From assembly GCA_013397115.1 (NCBI GenBank), contig VWZW01004127.1:62001-126000 (forward strand): 64,000 nt of DNA, in the 5' to 3' direction. Within the stretch, counting starts at the first letter, position 1. Every line of letters begins with the position of its first letter. The notes under the pieces were generated by a model. That model saw only the letters and a list, made by a program, of their open reading frames with translations, did not search any database and was not told the DNA's origin. This DNA is from Edolisoma coerulescens. Taxonomy: Eukaryota > Chordata > Aves > Passeriformes > Campephagidae. Shown in pieces: positions 24,303 to 36,864 of this stretch. The position numbers and the translations under genes are program-made.

Positions 24303-26864
24303 AAGATAGTTTAAAATCTTTGAAGAAAGACTGTCTTCATTTTGATGTATTTGGTCTAGTTAAATCATCTGGTAACTAGTTAATAAGCTTTTTAAAAACT
24401 AAAATGCCAGAAGAAATGCTGTAAGAGTTCTTAGGAAAAAAAAGAATAAAAAGCCATAATTCTTACTAGAAACTTCTAAACCACAGTTGTAAAGCTTTGT
24501 TCCAAGAGTATAAAGATATTTTAATCCATGTTTACTTGGGCTTCTGTAGTGTTACAGTCTGTTTTTAATGTCTACTAATTATAATGTATTAAAGCAAGTA
24601 GTACTGATGCTTTCAACTTCTGCTTGCTGTGCTATGATTGGTTTTATGGAAAAATACCCAGTTTTATTGTGTTGCTACTAAAAAGTTGCCAGTTCAACAA
24701 ATTCGAGAGGAAATGAGTGGCTAGTTTGACCAAAAGGCTTAATGAAATCAAGACTTGTCTTTACGCTTTCAGTGATGATTCTTCTAAAAGTTTTTGCAGA
24801 CTACAAAATGGTTTTCTTATCTTGTAATTGCATAATTTTCCCAATAATTTGGAGCATTAATTGTATACCAGGAGGTCTAATCTTCCTGATGAATAAAATA
24901 AATCATTCATACCGGGTTTGGGAAATCTTCCTGATGTAGTGGCCACATGGTCTTCAGGAAGGAGTTGCATCTTTTTTTCACCTCCTGGTTCTTCTATATT
25001 AGATGATCAGAGTGTTCTTTATATAAATTATGTGAATTTTGGAGGATGGCAAATGTAAGTGTTATGAGGGTGAATGGATGGTGGAAACCCTTTTTCTGAC
25101 TTGTAGTGCATTTTGGCAGCTCAAGGGGACACATGAGTTCAAGGTCCGGGCTGGGTAAGTTGCCTTTCAAGACTTGTTGCCCATCTTAGATTTATTTGCA
25201 GTGAATAGATATGAGGCTGTGACAATGGGATGCCCAAGCTGCAGAAAGGAGTTTGCAAAGGATGCTGTAGTGAGCACTGCCTGTGACCTAGCTGTGCAGC
25301 TGTCTAACTCAGTAACAGAATAAGAGCAAACTCCTCAACATTTCATTCATCATGGCTTTGCTTGGCATATGGTGCAGGAGTCCAGGAGTTTTGACTGAAG
25401 AAAACTTTGGGGTATGGGTCATAGTCTAGTTGGGTACCATAGGTCAAAATTACTGTTTTCCTAACTCAGGTATTCTGGTAATCTTGTACACCTGTTCCCT
25501 GGTCTGAGCTGAATGTCTAAACTCTGCTCTCTTGCTGAGACTTTAGCTTTTACTAAGCCACCGTGTGCCTCCTGTCCAGTTTGAAGCAGAGTTGAGCTTG
25601 CATCTAACTCACAGAAAGACTGTCCAGGCTCTTTTTGTTCTCTCCTAGCCCATAGTGTTGGTATGGTGTAGTTGCTGTTAGCATGGCTTTGTGCTGAGAA
25701 GGTTGAGCACATGAACCCATAAGGAACAGAAGAATATGTTAGGTTGTGTAATTAGTCCTGAAGCTCTTACATATCCATTCCTTTGGTACCTGCTCTCTTT
25801 TGCCAGTTCAGAAAACTCATGCAGAATTAGAAATACGATGGCGCATAGCTGTATTTTTTCCATATTGTTTGTACTGCTTTTGATAGATGACAACAGTGGT
25901 ATTGGATTCCCTTCTGTAAGTACAGTAGATGGTTCCCCATATACTACAGGTTTGTGGCAAAGATGGTGCTTATGGTTCAGCTTGATTAATGCATTCAGAA
26001 AACCATCAGCTGAGTCTCACTGTGAAAAAACGTGTAAGAGTAGTGAGGTATCTGCTTGATAGAAATAAATATTTTCTTGATTATATTTGTTGTTTAAAAC
26101 ATAAATTAAAATTCTGACATTTATTTGGAATATGTATTTTGCCTGTAAGGTAAGTTTCAGTATCACAGTAGACACATGATCTTTCATAAAATAGCATGTG
26201 ATGTAAACTGATTTTGCTGTGTGAAAGAGGAAACCATGACTCTGTTAAGCTAGACCTTGTAATACGGTTGGACTTTACTCTAAGATGCTTAAACCTGAGA
26301 GAAAGTTTTTCATTTGCTGCACTGAGCATGTAGATGGATAGACTGTGAAGAGGGTCACCATTGTGTGTACACTGAAACAATTGTCTCATAGAAATTTTAG
26401 TTTTAGACATAGGATTCAGAATAGACTTCAGGCAATGAACCTTCATGGAATCTCTGTTGAGTTACTCTGGGAGTTACTATTTCAGTTCATAAGATGAAAA
26501 ATCTACGGTGATAATTCTGAGGCAGAAGCTGTTGAAGAACGTGGTGCTGCCTCTCAGATTGCAGTTCTCTGGATTGCAGATTTTTGATCTTTACTATGAA
26601 ACTGGACTCCATCCTTCATACAGACCTTGAATGTTGAATGATTTATGTAGTCTTGAAACTCAATATTCTAATTTTTTTTCTCAATTGTGTTAGGATTTTT
26701 AAGTCAGAGTTCCATTATAGTCCAAATTATTTGCCATTTTGGCCTTACTATTTGTAATACTTCCCTTAGTTCTTAGATTACAAATTAGAGGTTAGATGTA
26801 AAGCTAGAAAGTAAAAAGCCAGGAGAAGGTCACATCTCTCTTTAAGGATCTGATGGAATTGCAT

Positions 26865-27185
26865 TTCACAGAATCATGGAATGGCTTGTCTTGGAAAGAA
26901 CGTAAAGATCTAGTTCCACCCCGCCGTGGCCATGGGCAGGGACACCTTCCACTAGACCGGGTTGCTCAAAGCCCCATCCAACCTGGCCTTGAACACTTCC
27001 AGGGGTGGGGCATCCACAGCTTCTTTGGGCCGCTTGTTCCAGTGTCTCACCACCCTCACAGTAAAGAATTTCATCATAGTATCTGATTCAAATCACCCCT
27101 CTTTCAGTTTGAAGTCATTGTCCCGTCACTTCACGCCCTTGTAAAAATGCTGTTCTTTTCTCATGCGTAGATCTTGAAACTCTGT
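26865..27185 (-). mobile_element. CR1 3'-end fragment, minus strand
   Basis: Plus-strand reading gives cacagaatcatggaatggc, catgggcagggacaccttcc, tggccttgaacacttccagg, gttccagtgtctcaccaccc and tcagtttgaagtcattgtcc, all in the order of the reverse-complemented avian CR1 3' end. It is one of the better preserved copies here. Confidence 0.95.
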
Positions 27186-28189
27186 CTTGTTCATGGAGTC
27201 ATGTTTTTATACTGAAGAAGTTGGTTGTTCTCATAGTAATGAAAGCTTTTTACTAAATAATTTGGGTTTAATAATTTTTTTTGCTCTTAACCAAAGATAC
27301 CTGGAGCACAGGAGTCTCGAAGTATAAACTTAAATTGACAGTAGTCCAAAATGAAAGACCAGAGAGAGAAATTTCATGCAGCTTTCTCTATTGGGAAGGT
27401 CTGCTTTCATGTGTAAAAAAAGAATGTTTAACATTCTCTTGATATTTGAATAAACAAAGTCTTTAGGCTAGGAAAATTAAAAGAATATTTCTCAATTATT
27501 CAAGGATGTGTTAAGTTTATCGGAAAATGATACCCAACTCCTTTTAAACTGGAGTCCATTGATAAGTGAAACTTTAGTTTTTAAACTGATCTGTCAGGTT
27601 ACATCTGGGTTCTTAGAATTTCTGAAAATGAAGAAATTTGACAGGTATACTTAAAAAATTGGGCAGGTTTTGAGGATATTGTGGACCCCAATTCTATAGG
27701 TAAATATGTTTTGGTAACAGTGATCTACTGAATATTTTGAGGTAAAAGCATAGGCATTTTGAAGGTGTAAGTTAAGATCTAAGACTGGATTTGTTTGCTT
27801 TAGTTTTCCAAGAAATATATCTGTATAGCCATGTGCACAGAGACTGTTGTAAGGTTTTTATTAGAAACTGTGCCTTTATGGTATTTTATATGAAATAAGT
27901 ATCACAGCATGGCGATTTCTAGGGAACTCTTTTGGAAGAAGAAGAGTAGGAAAATAGCCTCAAAAGAAATGAAGAATAATACTGTTCATGTATTGGTCCT
28001 GTTGAAGTCATTAGCAGAACTTGCGTGACATAGAGGAGCAAGGTTTTAATGTAGTCTGTGACTCTTAAATGGAGTTATGTTTTAAGGCACTCAGCATTTC
28101 ATTTTTTAAAGAAAAAAAATGGAAAGTAGTGATACAATAAGAAGTTAATCATTAGTGAAATTTCTGTAACTCTTATGAGTTAAAAGTCA

Positions 28190-28252
28190 GCAGCAGTGGT
28201 TGGACTCAAGGATATTGAAGGTCCTTTTCAACCTAAGTGATTCTATGAGCAC
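28190..28252 (+). mobile_element. short CR1 3'-tail fragment, plus strand
   Basis: The end ggttggactcaaggatat, ggtccttttcaacct and gtgattctatga match the last 50-60 bases of CR1. The upstream part is missing. Confidence 0.85.
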
Positions 28253-29389
28253 TTAACAGGTGTCGACTTCTTAAAGTAACAGTAATGTGAATTTAAATTG
28301 TTGTAACAGATTGAAGTTGTTGACTCTTTTTTGAGTTACTAATATAATTGTAGAGCTTATGTTCCACATGGAGCTCTTTTTTTACATGCAACTGAGAAAT
28401 CAGTTAAGGTATGTGTGTGTCAAGTTCATAGGTGTGTTTCTCATTTGTAAAAAGAAAGAATGAAGTTCAAGTAATAAAATCAGTTCCAGAACTTAAGTAT
28501 AACTACATTTCCCTTGCTTACAGACACTATTTCTGTCTTCTAGGTTTTGTTGGATTTTTTTCCTTTTTATATGGTGCTCAGGTTTTGTTCAAACGAGCAT
28601 GAAGTCCAGTTTTCTTTAAAGCATTCTTTTGATTGCATTGCTTGTCTACTCCTCATTTTCCTCTTTCCTTTTTTTTTTCCCCTATGTGTTAATAAGCTAA
28701 TGTTTATAAACAGGCCTTTTACTGATCATAGGTGGTAGTGACATCTGCAACTACATATGGCCTAAACTATGCAAAATAAGGAACTGAATTTGTAGTCAGC
28801 AAAATCATGGGCAACTTTTACTCTCTGACAAATTTCTTATACTTACTGTATGAAGAGTGGTGGTTTTTCTAAAACAAGTCCTCAATATCCTTAATTGTTA
28901 ATTTATTTGTTGAAATTGTGAGTTTATATTAGGCTTTATGAAAAGCATCATATTCTACATAGAAATAAAATGGCTATGCCCCTTAGTCTGTTTGTGAAAA
29001 ATAGTTAGCTTACTAAGGTTTTTGCTTGATTGATTTTAATCAAGTTTGGACCATCTCATTTCTTGATTGGCATGAATTTGGAGTTTAGGTACTTAACCTT
29101 TTTTTTTACACTGCTTTTTCTGAGTTTTGTCAGTATACCTACTTGTTTTACATGGGGAATACCAGTATTTGGTAGTACCAAGGGATAATTGTTCCAAATT
29201 TTATCTTCTCTTTTGAAATGAGTATTTGTCTTAAGAATATGCTCAAACAGTTGCAAAGCAAGTGATGTTGTCAGGACCCTGTTAATACGGGGTAAAACAA
29301 AACTTCTAGTTAGTCTTAAGAACCTGTCTTCTGGATCAAGTTTGTTGATTGAAGACTTTACTGTTTGCCAGCTGCTTGTCATTGCTGTC

Positions 29390-29880
29390 CGAGCACCACT
29401 GGCAATAGGGTTTCATGAGTTTCCCCTCATCAGTGCAATACAAGGTCAGCTCAAGCCACTTCCATTGACTTTTTAAGCTAACTAGCCCTTTTAGTTATGC
29501 AATCAGTTAGGGAGGTGGTTTACATCATTCCTTCTCCAGCAATGGCACTGAGGTGCTGACCTGCAGCTGCCTGGATGCAGTGACCATGTGGGAATTACCT
29601 CTGTCTGGCACAGCTGTTTGAAGATGAATGTCTGTCCCCAGCCTTAAGGCACTGTGGAGGATGTTTGAGCTAAAGCATTTCACTTTGTGATTGCCATAAC
29701 AACAGGCATATTGCTGCTGTTTGCACTAAGCAAAGGAAGTTTTGCCCACTCTTTGTAACAGAGTGGGGTGTCATCACAGCGAGGTAATGAAAACTCAACT
29801 GACAAGGAGTCTGTTGTCAAGCCATGGTAACTTGACCACTCTTGGTCATGTGCCCACGAGTCTGCTCCTGGGTATCAGGG
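29390..29880. promoter_or_regulatory. candidate conserved noncoding block
   Basis: About 490 bp of balanced, non-repetitive sequence in AT-rich intron, with E-box-like CAGCTG (near 29567 and 29610) and TGCCATAACAACAGGC at 29690-29705. No open frame or repeat match explains the composition shift. Conservation is guessed from texture only. Confidence 0.25.
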
Positions 29881-31503
29881 ATATAACTTACAGTAGCTGC
29901 TACAAGTAAAATATGTCCTGTCTGAATAGGTTTGGTAACCAGGTGTGCAGGATCGGTGCATTGATCGGTGTGCAGTAGCATTGTATTGTGCCAAGGAATT
30001 GCTGCACGTGGATTGATAGCTAGGAAAGGTCCTGAAATTCAACAGTTTAACAAAATAGAGTACCAACCTTGAGTAACACTGTGACTTAGAATCTATTTTT
30101 TCTATAAGTCTTCAGTTTGACCACAACACTTGTGCTGAGTTTAAGGATGTAACAGGTACAGGTTGTAGATTTACATTAAAAAAGTACTTTTCTGAGGCAG
30201 TTCTTAACTAACAATATGTTTATTTACGGACTGTGCAGTTAAAGGTTTTTTTTGTTAGACCAGTGATACTTACAACTTGAAGTTTCACCAGAAACAAGTC
30301 CAGAAGGTGCAATATTTTGTCAAGAAAGTTTGACAGTATGTGACATACAAAATACCATTGAATAAGTAGAGTAAGTTACGGCAGATGAAACATCTGTATA
30401 AAACAACCCCTTTTAAGAATGTAAATTTGGATTTGGAAAGTATGGTGGTGGTCTGAAAATGCTTACGTAATATTTTGAGATCTGGTTTTGATTATGGATT
30501 CATGAGTCATTTATGAAAGCAGAATTATTTGCAGCTTTTACATGTTTCTGTAATATTTTTAATGTATTTCTCTAGGCAGTTTTATGTAAATGGTGTGTTA
30601 TGCTTCTGATTTTTTGTTACCAATATAATATACCTGGACTGTCATTTTCTAAGTATTTGAACAGCCTTTTTTAAGTGCGCTAGAGTGCTATATTACAGTG
30701 CAAGAATTTGAAATTGAGCTTTTACACAAAAAAATGAAAAAAGCAAGTGTTAACCTAGCAGACCATAATTTGTACACTACAGATACTCTGGAAAGCAACA
30801 ATATAAGGACTGGAAGAAAGCATGAGGTAGGGTAGTTTTATTATCTGGTGTATTTGTGTCTAAGTCAGGCTGGTGAAGCCAAACGTTTTTGCTCAAGGGT
30901 CCAGATAATAATTTTAATATCTGTTGACGCTGCTTATAATTCTGGAAGCTTGTTTGAATAGTTCCTGTGTTATCTGCCAAAGACTTGTTAAAATAGCTGT
31001 TGGGAGTAGAAGGTTTTACCTTATTAAATACTGAATAAGAGATTCTTAATTAAATGAACTATTTGAAGGATAAATTCTTTGTAGGTTTGCTAAAATGAAT
31101 ATTTATCAGATATTTTGTGGTGTTTTATCAGAATGACCATCTTTCACTGTAAGGAAAATGAGAGAAATATAAATGGTTATTATGATTTTTTTAATGAAAA
31201 AGATTTTTTTTTCCATAATCTTGATTTTTAGAGTGGGATATAGTATTTTTTCTAGGAAGAATGACAACAGTGTCCTTTGAAGTTTATACTTTCAACTTTG
31301 TATAGTGCTGGATTGCCTCTTTCATGGTGTCTCACTGTTTAATTTAGGCATTAAATAACAATAACAGCTATAAGCTGTAGTAAATGAATGACATCTGTAA
31401 ATAATTCTGTGATTTAATTGGATCTATTAAATTAGCTGAAATCATGATGCTTTTCGGTGTGTTCAGACTCTTCCTCATCTATTTTTATTGTGATTGTATA
31501 GAG

Positions 31504-31545
31504 TATCGGAATCTTGGAAGAGATCTCCTTAACAAGATTGCAAAG
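31504..31545 (+). CDS. CNTLN: candidate CNTLN microexon C
   Basis: A possible 42-nt exon lies between a pyrimidine-rich acceptor region and a strong donor, AAG|gtgagc. Using the AG at 31502-31503 as acceptor, it is exactly 14 codons, YRNLGRDLLNKIAK, phase 0 to phase 0, so it reads straight from exon B into exon D. Using the AG one step earlier (exon from 31502) gives the same frame into exon D, but then needs an upstream exon ending in phase 1. The other two frames do not read through into exon D. The residues look like weak coiled coil. I could not align them convincingly to human centlein, so this may be a bird-specific exon, a diverged exon, or chance splice-like sequence. Confidence 0.4.
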
Positions 31546-31734
31546 GTGAGCATGATTCTGAATGGTATAAATAATGTACAAGAGTAGACCATCGTGTCCA
31601 CTTCCTTAGAAACCTTCTAGTTTATCCACATATGCTATCTCATAACATTTTCTTTGAAAAATGTGTGGTTTGTACTTTCTTAATGTCCTGTACTGTATGC
31701 TAGTTTTGGGGAAAGACATACTTTAGAACATTTG

Positions 31735-32490
31735 TTCAGGAGCATGTGGTGGCATTTCTGTGAAAATGTGCTTAAGGAAAACCAAAATGCTACACAGGCA
31801 GTGCTGAGTGAAGAACAGAAGGTAAGAAACAGCCCCGCAAACACCAAGATCAGGAAGGAGAGGGAGGAGTTCTTTCAGGTGCTGGAACAGGTATTTCCCT
31901 GCAGCCTATGGAGAGAAGCACTGTGGAGCAGATGTCAATACTATAACTTGTGGAGAAACCCAGAGCAGATGGTTATTCGCTCATGAAGCCACAGCCTGTG
32001 GAGGGGAGTCGATGCTGGAACAGGTTCCTCTCTTACATGAACTGTGGTCCGTGAAAGACCTGCTCTGGAATAGGTTTATCCTGAAGGACTCCAGCCTGTG
32101 GAGAGGCCCTGTGCTGGAGCAGGAGAAAAGTGTGAGGAGGAAAAAATGGCCCAGTAGGAGCTGTTATGCACTGATTGTAAACCCTCCACCTGCATGACTC
32201 GGCAGGTGGTCAAAAAGTCAGGAGTGATGGAATGAAGTTGTGCCTGGGAAGCTGGGAGCTCCTTCTGGGTAAGGAAGAAGGTGTTAATTATTTTTTTTTC
32301 TTTATTTCTTAATACCTAAATAAGTGGCAATAACTTAAATTGATATTCTTCAAGTCAATTCAGCCCATGATGTTGAGTGGTAAACCCACAAGCTTTGTCA
32401 TCTTGTTTTCTCCCTCTGTCCTAGTGAGGAAGGAAAGTGAGGGAGCAGTTGAGTGGGTGTTTGACCCTTTGCCAAGGTTAGTGCTCCACA
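31735..32490 (+). mobile_element. solo-LTR-like repeat, plus sense
   Basis: GC-richer block with repeated phrases around cctgtgga, gctggaacagg and gctggagcagg, typical of a widespread avian ERV LTR family. The 3' end carries cccacaagctttgtcatct, ttttctccctctgtcctag and gggtgtttgacccttt and closes with CA at 32490. It mirrors, in opposite orientation, the LTR at 62525-63791. The 5' boundary is uncertain and the copy is diverged. Frames inside it are not exons. Confidence 0.75.
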
Positions 32491-33984
32491 GTGTCATTTT
32501 CTATTTCCTCAGGGTAAAGTAAATGAGACTGCTGTGTTTGTCGTGAACTGTGTCAAAATAAAGCAATTACACTCCTTTGATCAAAACTGAATACAAATTT
32601 TAAAGCCTAATGTAGAAAATCTCTTCCTGTTTTAATATGTAGATCTGAGTCATGCTCTTTCAATAGTCAAGGTTGTTTGATATGTCCACTTTTTCACAAG
32701 TGCACACAAGTCTCTATTAAAACTTTTGGGAACTCAATTGATGAGCTACAAATCCTTTGTATTTAGGCAACAAAGTAAGTGAAATTATGGAAATACTCTG
32801 GATTTTCTAAAATAGAAAAGGTAGTACTGCTGTGGTGGTACTTTACACTTTACTCTACCCTTTTTCCCTTTCAATGAAATACCTTTTCATTACCTTGTTT
32901 TTCAGCCTTTTATGACAAAATTATTTCTGACAGAAGTTATTAGCACATGATTTGACAGAAAAAGTATGTTGAATATTCAATCTTTGTTTTAAAAAGGTGA
33001 TCCTTTTGACTTTACAAAGACTGTTGTGCTGCCCCTTCATTCTGCCTTACGTACATTCCCAGGATACAAAGAACAAATAATCATGGAATCACTTCTGATC
33101 AGAATGACACTGCTTTGATGACTTACTGCTCTAAAAACGTTTTGAAGGTTTTGAAAGAAGGAATAGTTGGAAAGGTGTAAAAAGAAGAGCCTGGTACAAA
33201 CCAGAAACTTGGCACTACTGTGATAAATTGGGAGGTATGGCCACACGACTGCATGCTTCCAGCTATGTTTGTATATATGCAACAGCATATATATATCTAT
33301 AGCCTTGTGTTGGTTTCTTTGTTAATTGCAGAAATCCACATCCCTTGCCTACAGTCATACAGAGTAATAGAAACAACTTATTCTGCGAGAGGTGGTTAAA
33401 AGCTTTGTTAAATGTGCTTGTAATGTCTTTTTTCTTGATATTGTTAAGTGTGTTATAGGCAACTGTAACCATCATAGTCCAGTCTCTGTGAAAAGTGATA
33501 TAGCTGTTGTGTATGAAGACTTACGAGTCAGTTGCTTCACCTTCCTGGAGCTCTTTTTGGAGCTTAAACTTGGTAACTTTTTGAGCTTTGTATGATTTCT
33601 GTTAGCTGATTAAACTGACTTTCCTATGTTTGCTGGCTGATTCAGTAGAGTTTTGGGGTTTTCTTATAGCTAGGCTTTCCCATGGTATGGTGCATGGGAG
33701 TTAGAATTGCCTTTTATTCATATGCACTCTATATCATTCTTCTAAGTCTGTAGTGTCAAGATACTGTAAGGCATGTGTTAACTTGTAGTACTGGTAAAGT
33801 TCCTGTTAAAACATAGTGAATCAAGAATTTGCCATTTTTCTTCCCTAAAAACCCCACCTGTATCTGGTCAGTCTTGGGTTCAGCCTCAGTGATGTTTCTG
33901 TTTCTTCAGCTGATAAAAACCTTTAAGATTTCTGCCCACTGTCCTCAACTCTTAAGACGTTTCAGGAGTTCTGACTTACCTACT

Positions 33985-34075
33985 TTGGTTTGTTGGTTTG
34001 TTTTTTTTCTGTTTGGTTGGGTTTTTTTTGGTTGGTTGGTTGGGTTGGGTTTTTTGTTTGTTTATTTGCTTTATT
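33985..34075. repeat. G/T-rich low-complexity tract
   Basis: A run of ggtt, tttg and poly-T units, including ggttggttggttgggttggg, with almost no A or C. Complementary in type to the A/C tract at 13126. Confidence 0.88.
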
Positions 34076-35324
34076 TGGCTTGTTTTGGCACTTTATTCAA
34101 CACAAAACCTGCTGAATTCAAGAATGTGACTATTTGCAGCTTCATCCCATGATGTCTTTCATGGTGCAGACAGGTAAGAGAAGGTTGTTTAGAAATAGGC
34201 ATATTTTCTTTTTCTGCTTGCGTGCCTCCATTGCCAGTTAATGTGTGTCCCATCTACTTACCTGCTATTTCTTTATGTTAAATCTTCTGTCACAAAGTTT
34301 CATATCTATTGTATGTTAAAGGCTGTTTATTTCTGGTTTTCTGCTCTTTGGTTTAGTCTTCAATAAAAATGTTTCAGGAATATTTGATGAAAAATCTTCT
34401 GATCTGGATTCCTTTACTTACTTGAATTAACATTTTTCACTGATAAAATTGGAGGGGATTTTTACTCCTAAACATGTAGAAAATTTTTGAAAATTACATT
34501 TTGAAACATTGTATACATTTCTGTATATATTAAATACAGGTATGTCAAAATTTTTCTTTAGAATTTGAGGCCTGAATTAAAAATTAATTATTTGTATTTG
34601 GCAGTTGCAGGAGCAGTAAAGTTTGCACTTGTGAGAAGGATATGACAGATGCCGTCTTTCAAACTGAGTTTTGCAGCAGCCCCAGGCAATCCAATTACAG
34701 TGCATTTTACTACACATTCTCTTTTGTCTTGATAGGACTGTTTGCCTCCTTAGCAAAGATTTTGTTCAAACTACCTACGTGCAACTGTAAAGCCCAGATC
34801 CAGTGCTCTTTCTCCACAGACCTTTAGTCTGATCACTAAAAAGGTGAAAGCAACAGAATGTTCTTAATACACATCACCAATCCCATCCATTGTCACAGGG
34901 AATTATTTCTGTATCCATAAATAGTTAAGAGTTTTCTATTTTTTTACATACCTTGGCTCTAGCACAATCCTAGGTAGCTATATATAAACTCTGTGTATAT
35001 ATATCTCTGTACATATATGTATTAAAAAAAATGCTTGTGTACTCATTGTATCTGATCGGCTGTGACTAGACTAGCAAGAAAATGAATTTTATCTTTTTCT
35101 CTATTTTTTTTTCCTCTTTTCCCTGTTCCTTCTTGGCTTTTCTCTACCTATTTATTCTTAACAATATGGCACTGGTTGATCCACTTCATTTCCTCTGTTG
35201 TCCTTCTCTTTGGCAACAAGCAGAGTGCTTTGACTTTCTGATTTCAGAGAAACTGTGTATATTCTAGATCTTCTCTATACAAACATAATGGTTAGCTAGA
35301 AAAATTCTTGAAAAATAGTGATTT

Positions 35325-35348
35325 ATGACCATAATAATATATGGTCAT
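35325..35348. repeat. inverted repeat ATGACCATA / TATGGTCAT
   Basis: Two 9-base arms separated by 6 bases. A related perfect palindrome occurs about 1 kb downstream (36369-36386), sharing ATGACCATA and TATGGTCAT. Confidence 0.85.
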
Positions 35349-35371
35349 ATAATGATTAGGAAATGTAGAAA

Positions 35372-35395
35372 ATAGGGGGTTTGGGTTTGGGGGTT
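35372..35395 (+). repeat. short G-run segment
   Basis: Three G-runs spaced by TTT (ggggg, ggg, ggggg) followed by a T-run. One run short of a classic intramolecular G-quadruplex. Functional meaning unknown. Confidence 0.55.
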
Positions 35396-35504
35396 TTTTT
35401 TAAAGCTCTTAGTTTTATTCAAGAAATCTGAGACTTTGAAGATGAGTATATTTTTTTGATACTCGGATTTTAAATGTGCTAAAATTTTGTCCAGATGTTA
35501 GTTC

Positions 35505-35630
35505 TGGGTTTGTGCAGGTGGGTTGGTTTGGTTTAGGGCGGGCTTTTTTTGTTTTGGTTGTTTTATTTTGGTTTGGGGTGGTTTTTTTGTTGTTGTTTGT
35601 TGTTTTTTGGTGGTTTTTTTCGTGAGTGTG
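35505..35630. repeat. G/T-rich low-complexity tract
   Basis: About 125 bp of ggttt, gttttg and tgttgttg units with scattered ggg runs. Same type as the tract at 33985. Confidence 0.88.
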
Positions 35631-36368
35631 TAACAATGTTTTTTTAAAAAAAATTTGCTTGGTTGTTTGTTGGGCTTTCTTACATCTCTTTCTTACTTCT
35701 CTTTCAGAAGCAAAAGAATTCTGAAACCAAATGAAAAAACCACATTCGAAATATTTACATTCATATCTATAAATATCAGATATTACTGTTTTCTAATATT
35801 TCATGATAGATTTTTTTTTCTCCTTTTTGGAAACCCATATTATTTAAAATGAAACTGTGGTATATGATGTCTTGTAAATATTTCATACTGGAAGGCAGTG
35901 GTCAAAGGAAAAAATGTCAGTTGCTAATTAAGATACTCTTCAAGATTAAATTATTTTAATGGAATAGTGGAAGTATTGACGTATACAGTATTGAAGAAGA
36001 ATTTATCCTTAATTCCTTTTATTGTACATCAGTGATTTCACAGTGAAAGTGTCATAATGCAACAAGAATAATCACAATGTGTCTTAAATTTTTGTTTGAC
36101 TTTATGTATTGGCACAACAGTATTTTACCTTATTGGCATTAAGTGTGTGTTAGTATTTCACTGTTCTTAACCAAAGTTATTCAGAAAAATCTGAAAGTCT
36201 AATTTTATGAGGCCTTTCTTTCTTTGCCATAAGGACTTATGACATAGAATGAACAAGAAAGCTGCCCAGTTTAAGTGTTACTTTCACATACTCTTTCTCC
36301 AGATTGCTATATGAAGCTGTACATAATATAAACACATATTCTTGTCTCTAGTTAGTCACATTATAGTT

Positions 36369-36386
36369 AATGACCATATGGTCATT
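36369..36386. repeat. 18-bp perfect palindrome
   Basis: AATGACCATATGGTCATT reads the same on both strands. Mid-intron, about 480 bp upstream of exon D. Confidence 0.95.
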
Positions 36387-36864
36387 ATGGTATAAGATCT
36401 ACTGTCTGTTGTATTTATATTCCTCAAGCATATTGTTCCTTCAACTTCACAGTGTGTTAAACTATTTCAAAGGGAAAAAAATCCTTTCCCTCTTGTTTCT
36501 GGTTGTCCTATCAAGTGTAACCTTGGACCCTTATAGAGCAATTAGACCAGCCTCTATCCCCTCCTTTGTAATGAGGTTTCTTGCATTTCTGAGTCTATAA
36601 CCCTTTAGTCTTCCCTAATGGGACATCATTATTCTGAAAGAAACAATGTAAATGTAAATGAATATTCTCATTAACGAGTCACAGAGAAACCTTTAGTGGT
36701 AGCGCTGTGGTAATTCTGCTTGTTATTTCTCTGGTATTCCATGCAGATTTTTTTTTTTTTATAATTCATTATTAGTATTCAAAATTACTTCTTCTTTAAT
36801 TCTGCGTGTCTTTCATAATCCGGTGTTCCAACTAGTTCAACCATGTCCTTGTTTTATTCTCCAG

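Larger units (their letters stand above)
11786..31503 (+). other. CNTLN: CNTLN intron(s) between exon B and candidate exon C
   Basis: About 19.7 kb. Human centlein has further coding sequence here (the YNELH and EYLQEKL blocks), but I found neither, so this may contain unrecognised short exons. Recognised contents are an A/C-rich tract (13126-13258), CR1 pieces (16456, 26865, 28190), a protein-like minus-strand frame (21860-22144), a likely conserved noncoding block (22950-23960), a TCTA microsatellite (24254) and a second candidate conserved block (29390-29880). The rest is plain AT-rich intron. Confidence 0.65.
31546..36864 (+). other. CNTLN: CNTLN intron before exon D
   Basis: About 5.3 kb if exon C is real. 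It holds a + sense LTR-like repeat (about 31735-32490), two G/T-rich tracts (33985-34075 and 35505-35630), a G-run segment (35372-35395) and an 18-bp perfect palindrome (36369-36386). Stretches 32500-33980 and 34080-35300 show nothing recognisable. Confidence 0.7.

Noticed and set aside
26081..26446. 121-codon minus-strand frame
   Set aside because: No recognisable domain, no splice context and no neighbouring matching exons. Length is within chance for 64 kb of intron.
29056..29382. 108-codon minus-strand frame with a lysine-rich end
   Set aside because: The only support is length. No conserved motif or transcript-like signals were seen.
31732..32197. Plus-strand frames that could look like coiled-coil exons (EEREEFFQVLEQ-like)
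   Set aside because: The sequence is an LTR repeat, shared in inverse orientation with 62525-63791, and does not match centlein.
35700..35760. Strong acceptor-like site (tacttctctttcag) followed by AAG
   Set aside because: In the frame needed for CNTLN it meets a stop quickly, the open frame is not coiled coil, and no matching human block follows.
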